Notes under the pieces: model-generated
The model's input: the letters and a program-made list of their open reading frames with translations, nothing else
Databases searched by the model: none
What the model was told of the DNA's origin: nothing
In this document: positions 1-6,895 of the stretch, in pieces
How the letters are laid out: the number at the start of each line of letters is the position of its first letter
Numbering within the stretch: position 1 is the first letter of the stretch
Translations under genes and position numbers: made by a program
Origin: an uncultured Actinomycetes bacterium
GTDB lineage: Bacteria > Actinomycetota > Actinomycetes > Mycobacteriales > Mycobacteriaceae
DNA length: 23,067 bases
NCBI GenBank assembly: GCA_903911165.1
Contig: CAIWCQ010000183.1
Span: forward strand, 1-23,067
Direction of reading: 5' to 3'

Positions 1-398
1 CGGCCGTGACTGAGTAGGTGGCTGGCCGCCGTGCCCACGATGTCGGAGAAATGCCTGCGCAGCACCTCCTCGACGGCCGACAGGGCAACCTCGGCGTGCG
101 CCAGTGGCACACACCTGCGGAGCAGGTGGAAAACTTCGGCGTCGACACGACGGTAGAAACGCTGCGCGAAGATTCTCTTCACCAAATCGATTCCACCGGC
201 CTGGCGAAGCACCGTCTCCTGCTCGGCGAGGTCGGTGACCATCGGCTCAGTCCAACTCAAACCGCGCCGGACGACGCGCCGCGACAACTCGACGGCAATC
301 ACGGAGGCAATCGGGTCGGCCAGGTCAACCAGGTCAGCTAGGTCAGCCAGGTCGGCCGCGTCGATGCCATCGGGCTGGGGCGGTGTCGTCTCGAACAT
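1..398 (-). CDS. Unknown protein, N-terminal 132 residues (runs off the window)
   Basis: The minus strand is open from an ATG at 398-396 to the window edge with no stop, giving at least 132 residues. An in-frame TAA lies upstream, so this ATG is the likely start. The first 12 residues are polar. Then comes a short acidic-leucine repeat (ADL, ADL, VDL, ADP), followed by an arginine-rich, probably helical stretch containing FAQRFYRRVDAEVF and VEEVLRRHFSDIVG. I see no signal peptide, membrane segment or catalytic motif, and I do not recognise the family. It lies downstream of the rhodopsin on the same strand, but a strong terminator-like hairpin separates them, so co-transcription would need read-through. 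The opposite strand is also open here but reads as low-complexity shadow. That the frame is coding is fairly likely; its function is unknown. Confidence 0.55.
   Translation of the reverse strand, partial: MFETTPPQPDGIDAADLADLADLVDLADPIASVIAVELSRRVVRRGLSWTEPMVTDLAEQETVLRQAGGIDLVKRIFAQRFYRRVDAEVFHLLRRCVPLAHAEVALSAVEEVLRRHFSDIVGTAASHLLSHG
314..358. repeat. Five tandem 9-bp units inside the partial gene
   Basis: Five consecutive 9-bp units of the form GGTCNNCCN or GGTCAGCTA run without gaps. On the minus strand they encode the (A/V)DL repeat near the N-terminus of the unknown protein. The period is a multiple of three, so gain or loss of units would keep the frame. Confidence 0.7.
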
Positions 399-456
399 GA
401 CGCCATTATCCCAGGGGGGTCTGACAAGTTAGGCAAGCAAAACGGCCCCGAATGCA

Positions 457-492
457 CTGACACCCCCCGGGAACAATCCCGGGGGGTGCCAG
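457..492 (-). terminator. Rho-independent-type terminator of the rhodopsin gene
   Basis: A 16-bp inverted repeat (457-472 with 477-492, one mismatch) closes on a 4-nt loop, 17 bp beyond the rhodopsin stop codon. On the minus strand it is followed after about ten bases by a short GTTTTG run. The stem is very GC-rich and the T tract is weak, as is common for mycobacterial terminators. Confidence 0.7.
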
Positions 493-508
493 TGTGCGTC
501 AAGCGCCG

Positions 509-1339
509 CTACGCTGCGCGGCTGGTGACCACGTGATCGTGCTCGTGGTGACCCTCCTCGGCGGCGAAGCTGGGATCGTCCGCGAAGGACTTCAGGCGGG
601 CGATCTTGTAGATCAACAGGCCGTAGAGGCACTTGGCCAGGATGTCGGCCAGTGAGTAACCGATCTGCTTGCCCACCCATGCGTCAGCTCCGGTGGTGCC
701 GAAGTAGATGGGCAGGAGGTACGCGATCGGGTACACGCCCCAGGTAGCGAACAACAGGATGCGGAGGTTGCTGACGGTCTTCCGCACAGACTCCGGCTGC
801 CGGTCCAGCGACTTGGTCAGCTCGACGAACAACACATAGAGGATGTAGAGGAAGGGGATGGTCGACAGCAAGCCCCAGACGTTGCGGGTCATATTGTCGG
901 CGCTGATCTCACCGGGGTAGCCGAGGGCGATCATGAGCGCCGAGGCCGGGATCAACCGCGCCAGCAGTGATGCCTGCAGCTTCTTGGCCAGCGCCAGCAC
1001 GACCACGAGTTCGGCCAGCAGCAACGGCACCGTGAGGAGCCAGTCGACGTAGCGGTAGCCCTCGTTGAACGACTCTCCGGCTGCCTGGGTGTAAATCCCG
1101 CGTCCGCCGGCCGCGTCGGTGGTGAACGCGTGCCTGAACGAGTCGAAAATCCGGAAGTAGTGGTAGGCAGCGATACCTGTCACCGTGGCCGAGATCACCA
1201 GGGCCTGCCGATAGCGCGGCAGAACGCGACTCCGGGAGGAGAACAGGAAGATCGTGGTGAACAACTGTGCTGCGATTGTCAGCGACAGAAAGTTGTACAC
1301 CGTGTCGAATTGGCCTTGAGTTAACTGTTCAGGGATCAT
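509..1339 (-). CDS. Type-1 microbial rhodopsin, proteorhodopsin/xanthorhodopsin-like proton pump
   Basis: This 276-residue protein has seven hydrophobic helices and every hallmark of a retinal-binding pump. Helix C reads RYVDWLLTVP with R96, counterion D99, T103 and carboxylate E110, which is the DTE pattern of outward proton pumps. Helix B has H60 in AYHYFR, equivalent to the histidine that pairs with the counterion in proteorhodopsin. Helix G has D232 and Schiff-base K236 in YSLADILAKC. L107 sits at the spectral-tuning position where Leu means green absorption. The NVWGLLSTIPF segment has a Gly (G156) where carotenoid-antenna rhodopsins have a small residue; that reading is from memory of the family. 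The C-terminus ends in a His-rich tail (EEGHHEHDH). The start ATG is preceded by AAGGTGAG. No retinal or carotenoid gene is visible, so the chromophore must come from elsewhere. Identity is very secure; pumping is inferred from motifs. Confidence 0.97.
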   Translation of the reverse strand: MIPEQLTQGQFDTVYNFLSLTIAAQLFTTIFLFSSRSRVLPRYRQALVISATVTGIAAYHYFRIFDSFRHAFTTDAAGGRGIYTQAAGESFNEGYRYVDWLLTVPLLLAELVVVLALAKKLQASLLARLIPASALMIALGYPGEISADNMTRNVWGLLSTIPFLYILYVLFVELTKSLDRQPESVRKTVSNLRILLFATWGVYPIAYLLPIYFGTTGADAWVGKQIGYSLADILAKCLYGLLIYKIARLKSFADDPSFAAEEGHHEHDHVVTSRAA

Positions 1340-1512
1340 CTCTCACCTTCAAGTAGCGACGCGGGTCCATGGTCAGACCTCAGCGTACGATAATGCACGA
1401 TCGCGCTAAAAGCGCACCAATGTCTCGATTTTGCCGCTTTTTATCTCGGCTGCGGCCACCGAAACGGGGCCACCAAGACGGGGCCACCACGATGACAGGG
1501 GGGCACAACGCC
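1340..1512. promoter_or_regulatory. Divergent control region between rhodopsin and SDR genes
   Basis: These 173 bp must hold the promoters for both neighbours. On the plus strand GATAAT at 1389-1394 is a plausible SigA -10 element, giving the SDR gene a leader of about 110 nt; I see no good -35. A perfect inverted repeat GCGCT-AAA-AGCGC lies at 1403-1415 and could be an operator or small hairpin. Two copies of the 12-mer ACGGGGCCACCA lie at 1464-1475 and 1478-1489, just before the SDR ribosome binding site. None of these has a demonstrated role. Confidence 0.4.
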
Positions 1513-2199
1513 ATGGCTGACCGCACCATCGACGGCGCGTCGATCATCGTGGTCGGCGCCAGCGGCGGCATCGGCCGTCACATCGTCAACCAACTCGCTG
1601 AGCGGGGTGCTCGTCTGACCCTGGTCGCACGCGATGTGACCCGGCTTGAATCGCGCGGCAACAGCAACGTGGTCGCGGCGGATCTGCGCGACGCCGAGGC
1701 TGGACGACGAATCGTGGCTGCCGCTCTAGCAACGAACGGCCGCCTCGACGGCCTGGTGAACGCCGCCGGTGTCGTCGCCTTCGGGCCCCTTGCCGACACC
1801 GACGACGACGTGATCGAAGACCTCTTCCTGACCAACGTCCTGGGGCCACTGTGGCTGATGCGGGCCGCCCTGCCCGCGCTGACCGAGTCCCGCGGATTCG
1901 TCGCCAACATCAGCGGTGTCGTCGCCGAACAGCCGCTCGCCGGGATGGCCGCCTACGCGGCGTCCAAGGCCGCGTTGACCGCCGCCGACCGGGCGTTGGC
2001 CCGCGAGTTGCGCGCGGCCGGAATCACCGTGACCGATGCGCGCCCACCACACACCGAAACCGGGCTGGCTGATCGACCACTCACCGGCGTCGCACCGAAG
2101 CTGCGTGAGGGATTGCAACCCGACGCCGTGGCCCGCCGCATCGTTGCGGCCATCATCGCCGGCGAGCGCGAGATACCCGGCGACGCGTTCAGCGCCTGA
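1513..2199 (+). CDS. Short-chain dehydrogenase/reductase (SDR)
   Basis: A classical SDR of 228 residues that would catalyse NAD(P)-dependent oxidation or reduction of an unknown alcohol or carbonyl substrate in the cytosol. The Rossmann glycine motif GASGGIG is at residues 15-21, acidic D57 lies at the expected adenine-side position, the NAAG motif is at 83-86, and the catalytic S134, Y148 and K152 (YAASK) are all present. The frame stays open upstream to 1369, but those residues are basic and unlike an SDR N-terminus. I chose ATG 1513 because it is preceded by AGGGGGG at good spacing and starts just before the first beta strand. A start at ATG 1492 is the main alternative. It is divergent from the rhodopsin gene and ends 20 bp from the convergent antiporter gene. 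Substrate cannot be told from sequence. Confidence 0.9.
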   Translation: MADRTIDGASIIVVGASGGIGRHIVNQLAERGARLTLVARDVTRLESRGNSNVVAADLRDAEAGRRIVAAALATNGRLDGLVNAAGVVAFGPLADTDDDVIEDLFLTNVLGPLWLMRAALPALTESRGFVANISGVVAEQPLAGMAAYAASKAALTAADRALARELRAAGITVTDARPPHTETGLADRPLTGVAPKLREGLQPDAVARRIVAAIIAGEREIPGDAFSA

Positions 2200-2219
2200 C
2201 TGATCCGGGGTCTGCGACC

Positions 2220-3791
2220 CTACGAGTTGGCGGTGGGCCGATCGTCGGCCGGTTGAACCTCTGCCTCCTCCGGTGCCCCATCGCCGACCACTTGATCGGC
2301 CAACTCCAACCCCGCGCCGGCATACACGTTGAAGGCGATGCCGACGCCGTGGTCCTTGGCCCAGTGCACCTCATCGTCGTATCGGGCGACGGCGGCGACC
2401 TTGCCGCTGAACCCCGACTCGCGCAGACATTCGAGCGCGGTGACGTTGGCGCCGTGACGCGGCATCGCCAGCACGGCAATGCGCACCGAGTCGGAGCGCT
2501 CCAGTTGGTTCCAGAAGTACAGATCGGTGGCGTCACCCTCGATCACTCGCAAGCCCTTCTCCGCGAGGCGCTCGACTCGGGGCCCGTCAAAGTCGACACC
2601 CACCACCCGGAGTCCATAGTGATCTGTAAGTCGTTGGTAGGCAGCAAATCCCACTCGGCCCATCCCGATCACCACGACCTCGGCGTCGCCGGCGTCGCCG
2701 GATCGTTCTTCGGGATGCAATGCGCTTTCATCCTGGGCGGGAAGCCGGGCCGCGATCTTCTCGACCATCAGATGTCCACGTCTGTTGACCAATGCCGACA
2801 CCACGAAGCTCAGTGCCACCGCGATCGACATCTCGACCAGCCAGGACTGGCCCAACAACCCTGCCGAGACACCGACCGACACGACGATCAGGCCGAATTC
2901 GGAGTAGTTCATCAGGCTCAGCCCCGCTAGCAACGCCGTGCGGTAGCGCAGCTTCAAGACCGACAACAGCACCACGTACCAGGCCGCCTTGAAAGGCAGG
3001 AGCAGCACCATCACCAGTGCGACGCCGATGGTGGGCAGGTCCGGTAGACCGGTCAGCCCGATCGACACGAAGAAACCTACGAGCAGCAACTCCTTGATGT
3101 GAAACAGCGACCGCGCGAGCTCGGACGAAGCCGGGTGCGACGCCAGCAGTACCCCGATGATCAGCGCGCCGAGGTCACCTTTGAGTCCGAGCGCGGAGAA
3201 CAACGCGTACCCGGGCACCAATGCCATCACGATGCCGAACAGTGACTGCATCTCGCCGTGGCCCAGCCGGGTCCAGATCTTGCGCAGGACCCGTGTCAGT
3301 GGCCATAGACCCACCAGTGCCAGCGCCCACGGGCTGGGCAGGTGACCACTGGTGGCCGTCAGGAATATCACGGCGATAATGTCCTGCATCACCAGGATGC
3401 CGACGGCGACGCGGCCGTAGAGCGCGTGCGATTCGCCCCGCTCCTCGAGGACCTTGACCACAAAAACCGTGCTGGAGAACGACATCGCGAAGGCGAGCAG
3501 GGCGATCGTCTGCATGCCCTGCCCAGCCAGCATGGCCACCCCGGCCACCGCGGCCAGCCACATGACGACACTTCCGAAAATGACGCTGACTACCATGTGC
3601 GCGGATGTGGTCAACCACACCTCGCGACGGAGCAATATGCGAATGTCCAATTTGAGACCGATAGCAAAGAGCAACAATGTGACGCCCAGGCCCGCCATCA
3701 TGTCCAGCTGGGGCAGTTCCGCCACGTCCAGGGCATTGATGACGAACCCCGCCGCCAGAAATCCGACCAGCGGGGGTAGCCGCGCAGCCAT
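2220..3791 (-). CDS. Kef-type CPA2 cation:proton antiporter with C-terminal TrkA-N domain (N-terminus apparently frameshifted)
   Basis: The open frame gives 523 residues. Residues 1-345 form a multi-helix Na+/H+ exchanger domain with family features PPLVGFLAAGF, FAIGLKLD, FSSTVFVVKVL, VMQD and GDLGALIIGVLLA. After a charged linker, residues 371-500 form a Rossmann-type RCK/TrkA-N domain with GMGRVG (376-381) and acidic D400, which binds nucleotide and gates transport. The family normally has one more N-terminal helix. ATG 3791 lacks a ribosome binding site and falls after where that helix should be. The helix is encoded just upstream in another frame (next entry). As it stands the protein may be truncated, or the gene may carry a real or sequencing frameshift. 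It would exchange K+ or Na+ for protons at the inner membrane. It is convergent with the SDR gene. Confidence 0.88.
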   Translation of the reverse strand: MAARLPPLVGFLAAGFVINALDVAELPQLDMMAGLGVTLLLFAIGLKLDIRILLRREVWLTTSAHMVVSVIFGSVVMWLAAVAGVAMLAGQGMQTIALLAFAMSFSSTVFVVKVLEERGESHALYGRVAVGILVMQDIIAVIFLTATSGHLPSPWALALVGLWPLTRVLRKIWTRLGHGEMQSLFGIVMALVPGYALFSALGLKGDLGALIIGVLLASHPASSELARSLFHIKELLLVGFFVSIGLTGLPDLPTIGVALVMVLLLPFKAAWYVVLLSVLKLRYRTALLAGLSLMNYSEFGLIVVSVGVSAGLLGQSWLVEMSIAVALSFVVSALVNRRGHLMVEKIAARLPAQDESALHPEERSGDAGDAEVVVIGMGRVGFAAYQRLTDHYGLRVVGVDFDGPRVERLAEKGLRVIEGDATDLYFWNQLERSDSVRIAVLAMPRHGANVTALECLRESGFSGKVAAVARYDDEVHWAKDHGVGIAFNVYAGAGLELADQVVGDGAPEEAEVQPADDRPTANS

Positions 3792-3844
3792 GGCGAGGCC
3801 GCAAGACCGAAGGTGATGAGGAGGTAGATGGCGACAACGGTCAT
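3792..3844 (-). other. Out-of-frame first exchanger helix and true start site of the antiporter gene
   Basis: An ATG at 3844-3842, preceded by a good ribosome binding site (AAGGGGACC), opens the sequence MTVVAIYLLITFGLAAS. This is the typical first transmembrane helix of Kef/CPA2 proteins. It is offset from the main frame by 53 nt (2 modulo 3), so adding one base, or removing two, near 3791-3800 would fuse it to MAARLPPLVGF. Without that change it stops after about 48 residues. Confidence 0.7.
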
Positions 3845-3897
3845 CGGCGGTCCCCTTGGTCCAAACACACAGGCGGTCGCAGACGTGGCTGCAACGA

Positions 3898-3973
3898 TGG
3901 AGCCGCCTAGGAGAATCGAACTCCTGACCTATTCATTACGAGTGAATCGCTCTACCGACTGAGCTAAGGCGGC
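3898..3973 (-). tRNA. tRNA-Thr, anticodon CGU
   Basis: The minus strand folds as a full cloverleaf. The acceptor stem pairs GCCGCCT with AGGCGGC, the D arm carries AGCTCAGTCGGTAGAGC, the anticodon stem pairs ATTCA with TGAAT around loop CTCGTAA (anticodon CGT), and the T arm carries GTTCGATTC. The discriminator base is T and the CCA end is encoded at 3900-3898. It decodes ACG. It lies 22 bp downstream of holB on the same strand and may be processed from the same transcript. Confidence 0.97.
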
Positions 3974-3995
3974 GTGGCTGACAGCCGAGCAGAGT

Positions 3996-5210
3996 CTACC
4001 CGTCGGCGCGTAACGCCTGCCCCATGGTGGCGACCATCGCGTCCACGGCAAATTTAGGCTTGACATTCATCGCCAGCGCCTCGCGGCAGGCAAGCACCGA
4101 CTCGACGCAGCGCAGCAGGCGCTCCGGTGGGGCATGGGCGGCCAATCTGGCCACCTGTTCAGCCATATCGGGGTGGCTGGCTCGTACCGAACCGACTCCC
4201 CCGGCCACCATCAGGGCGTCCCGGAAATAGCTGGCAAGATCGATCAGGGCACGATCAAGTGCATCGCGGGATGCTCGCGTCTGGCGCGATTTCTGGCGCT
4301 TCTCAAGGTCTTTGAAAGCGCCGACCGAACCGCGCAGCGCCCCTGCCGCGCCCTTACCCGTTCCGCCGCCGCCCAGTGCAGTGTTCAGTTCCTCGGTCTC
4401 GGCTTCGTTGCGGCCGACGTTGAGGGCGCGGGCCTCGCTCTCTGCCGCGGCGATGAGTTCCTCGACCGCGGCAAAGGCCCGCGCCGGCGTCGCGGAGTCG
4501 CGGGCCAGCCCAAGTGCCCGGCCGCGGCGGTCCCTCGCCTCGGGATCGGTCGCCAACCGGCGCGCCCGGCCGACGTGGCCACCGCTGACCGACGCCGCCC
4601 ACTGCGCCTGCTCCTCGGTGAGGCCATCGGTGTCCATCAGAACCCCGGCGATCGCCTCGACCGTCGGCGTCACCAATGCGACGTGCCGGCACCGCGACCG
4701 CAGCGTGATAGCGATGTCCTCCGGATCGACCGACGGCGCGCACAACACGAACACCGTTGCCGGCGGAGGTTCCTCAACGACCTTCAGCAGCACGTTGGCC
4801 GCGCCCTCAGTAAGCCGGTCAGCATCTTCGATGACAACGATGCGCCAGCGACCCGTGCTCGGCCGCCGCGATGCGGTCGCAACGATGCCCCGCATGTCGT
4901 CGACCCCGATCGACAATCCCTCTGGGATGACGCGACGGACATCGCCGTGGTTGCCGACCATCGTGGTCGTACAGGCCCGGCATCGCCCGCATCCGGGAAC
5001 TCCGTCGGACGTGCACTGCAAGGCCGCCGCAAAACACAACGCAGCCACCGAGCGACCCGATCCGGGTGGACCGGTCACCAGCCAGGCGTGGGTCATCGCA
5101 CCGGGGTTGACGGGATCGTGAGCAGAATCACCTCGCGCCGCCACCGCGGCAGCGACCAACTCGGCCTCGACGGCACTTTGGCCGATTAACCTCGCAAAAA
5201 CCCCGGACAT
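3996..5210 (-). CDS. holB: DNA polymerase III clamp-loader delta' subunit
   Basis: This 404-residue AAA+ protein is the delta' subunit of the clamp loader, which opens and places the beta sliding clamp during replication; it matches Rv3644c by position and architecture. The P-loop region is GPPGSGRS (47-54), with Arg at 53 where an active ATPase has Lys, fitting a stator subunit that does not hydrolyse ATP. A four-cysteine zinc module follows (C66, C74, C77, C80). The stretch VVIEDADRLTEGAANVLLKVVEEPP is the typical Walker B and sensor region, and LRSRCRHV holds the SRC motif. The C-terminal part is helical, with a Gly-rich linker GGGGTGKGAAG. ATG 5210 is the first start in frame. It is divergent from the adenylate cyclase gene 72 bp away, so that gap must hold both promoters. 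Confidence 0.93.
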   Translation of the reverse strand: MSGVFARLIGQSAVEAELVAAAVAARGDSAHDPVNPGAMTHAWLVTGPPGSGRSVAALCFAAALQCTSDGVPGCGRCRACTTTMVGNHGDVRRVIPEGLSIGVDDMRGIVATASRRPSTGRWRIVVIEDADRLTEGAANVLLKVVEEPPPATVFVLCAPSVDPEDIAITLRSRCRHVALVTPTVEAIAGVLMDTDGLTEEQAQWAASVSGGHVGRARRLATDPEARDRRGRALGLARDSATPARAFAAVEELIAAAESEARALNVGRNEAETEELNTALGGGGTGKGAAGALRGSVGAFKDLEKRQKSRQTRASRDALDRALIDLASYFRDALMVAGGVGSVRASHPDMAEQVARLAAHAPPERLLRCVESVLACREALAMNVKPKFAVDAMVATMGQALRADG

Positions 5211-5282
5211 CGCCTGCCCACACTAGCGGGAAACATCACTGCCCGGGGTTGTCGATCCCACGCTTCGGCCCGCTACGGTGAG

Positions 5283-6893
5283 TTGGTGAACAGCGCGCCG
5301 GTCAGGCGCGGGCGAGTGCGGGACTTCGTCCGCTGGGTGGCGCGCACACCATGGCCGGTCTTCGCCCTCGGCATGCTCCAAGCCAACATCATCGGCGCCC
5401 TGGTGGTGCTGGGCTTCCTGCGGTTCGGGCTGCCGCCCACCGATCGCATCCGATTGCAAGATCTACCGACGCTCAACATGGTGGTACTGATCGGATACGT
5501 CCTGACCGCCATCGCGGTGGGCTTATTCCTGAACTTGCGACTGCTGGCCCCGGTGTTCCGCTGGCAACGGCGCGACACGCTACTGACGTCGGCCAACGAC
5601 GATGATCCGTCGGCCACGGAGCAGGCCCGCCTGCGTGCCCTGCGAATGCCGCACTACCGATCCGTGATCACCATGTCGAGCTGGTTGGTGGGCTCGGTGG
5701 TTCTCATCGTCGCCAGCCGGCCCGTCGCCGAGCAGTCCGTTCCCGTGCTGGCCGTGGCCACTCTGCTGGGGGCGATCGCCGACACCATCATCGGCTACCT
5801 GCAGGCCGAACGCGTGCTGCGGCCCGTCGCGGTGGCCGCGCTCCGAGGCGGAATCCCCGACGGGTTCCGCCGCCCAGGCCTGGTCCAGCGACTGGTGCTG
5901 ACCTGGGTGCTGTCCACCGGGGTGCCGCTGCTGATGATCGTGCTGTCGATCGCCGCCACAAAATTCTCACTGCTGGACGCCCCGGCCGACACCCTGTTCG
6001 CGCCGATTCTGCTCACCGCCGTCGCCGCCCTGGTGGTCGGATTGGCCGGCAACATCCTCTCGGCCATGGCGATCTCAGACCCGCTGCGACAGTTGCGCTG
6101 GGCGCTCGGCGAGGTGCAACGCGGCAACTACAACGCTCACATGCAGATCTACGACGCCACCGAATTGGGCTTGCTGCAAGCCGGATTCAACGACATGGTG
6201 CGCGAGCTCAGTGAACGCCAGCGCATGCGAGATCTGTTCGGCCGCTACGTCGGTGAGGACGTCGCCCGGCGGGCGCTGGAGCGCGGCACCGAACTGGGCG
6301 GCCAGGAACGCGACGTCGCGGTCTTGTTCGTCGACCTAGTGGGCTCCACCCGGTTGGCTGCTACCCATCCCCCGGGCGAAGTCGTCGGTCTGCTTAACGA
6401 GTTTTTCCGCGTTGTCGTCGAAACCACCGGCAAGAACGGCGGTTTCGTCAACAAATTCCTCGGTGACGCCGCGCTGTGCATCTTCGGTGCACCACTGGAA
6501 CACCCGGATGCCGCAGGCGCGGCACTGGCCGCGGCACGGGAGTTGCACGACGAACTGGTCAGCGTGCTCGGCGAAGCCGAGTTCGGGATCGGGGTGTCGG
6601 CCGGACGAGCGATCGCCGGGCACATCGGCGCGCTGGCCAGGTTCGAATACACGGTGATCGGTGATCCGGTCAACGAGGCGGCCAGGTTGACCGAACTCGC
6701 CAAAACCGAACACGATCACGTACTGGCATCGGCGGTCGCAGTCAGTCGGGCTGTCGATGCGGAGGCCCTGTGCTGGCAGGTCGGCGAGATCGTGGATCTT
6801 CGCGGACGCACGGTACCGACTCAACTAGCGCGGCCGGTGAATCTGATCCAACCAGCAAACCCAAGCCAGTCCGTGGCTGCGGACGCGCTCTGA
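5283..6893 (+). CDS. Membrane class III adenylate cyclase with HAMP domain (Rv3645-like)
   Basis: This 536-residue protein makes cAMP from ATP at the inner membrane. Six hydrophobic segments (about 24-48, 64-92, 127-146, 152-178, 203-226 and 239-264) are followed by a HAMP linker (about 265-318) and a cyclase catalytic domain (about 340-500). Visible catalytic residues are metal-binding D351 (FVDLVGST) and D395 (FLGDA), adenine-selecting K391 and D461, and transition-state N464 and R468 (NEAAR). All are present, so an active homodimer is expected, and the Lys/Asp pair favours ATP over GTP. The start is TTG 5283 or GTG 5286; both sit just after GGTGAG. It ends 2 bp from the convergent topA stop codon. 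Known for the family: the M. tuberculosis Rv3645 class has this six-helix plus HAMP layout. The sensed signal is not evident. Confidence 0.95.
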   Translation: MVNSAPVRRGRVRDFVRWVARTPWPVFALGMLQANIIGALVVLGFLRFGLPPTDRIRLQDLPTLNMVVLIGYVLTAIAVGLFLNLRLLAPVFRWQRRDTLLTSANDDDPSATEQARLRALRMPHYRSVITMSSWLVGSVVLIVASRPVAEQSVPVLAVATLLGAIADTIIGYLQAERVLRPVAVAALRGGIPDGFRRPGLVQRLVLTWVLSTGVPLLMIVLSIAATKFSLLDAPADTLFAPILLTAVAALVVGLAGNILSAMAISDPLRQLRWALGEVQRGNYNAHMQIYDATELGLLQAGFNDMVRELSERQRMRDLFGRYVGEDVARRALERGTELGGQERDVAVLFVDLVGSTRLAATHPPGEVVGLLNEFFRVVVETTGKNGGFVNKFLGDAALCIFGAPLEHPDAAGAALAAARELHDELVSVLGEAEFGIGVSAGRAIAGHIGALARFEYTVIGDPVNEAARLTELAKTEHDHVLASAVAVSRAVDAEALCWQVGEIVDLRGRTVPTQLARPVNLIQPANPSQSVAADAL

Positions 6894-6895
6894 TC

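Noticed and set aside
1369..1512. N-terminal extension of the SDR protein
   Set aside because: Basic sequence unlike an SDR N-terminus, no ribosome binding site at 1369, and a well-placed start at 1513.
3175..3837. 220-residue minus-strand frame overlapping the antiporter
   Set aside because: It is neither the frame of the exchanger domain nor that of the displaced first helix; Arg/Gly-rich shadow.
4134..5189. 351-residue plus-strand open frame opposite holB
   Set aside because: Shadow of holB; Arg/His-rich sequence with no family features, while the opposite frame has clear clamp-loader motifs.
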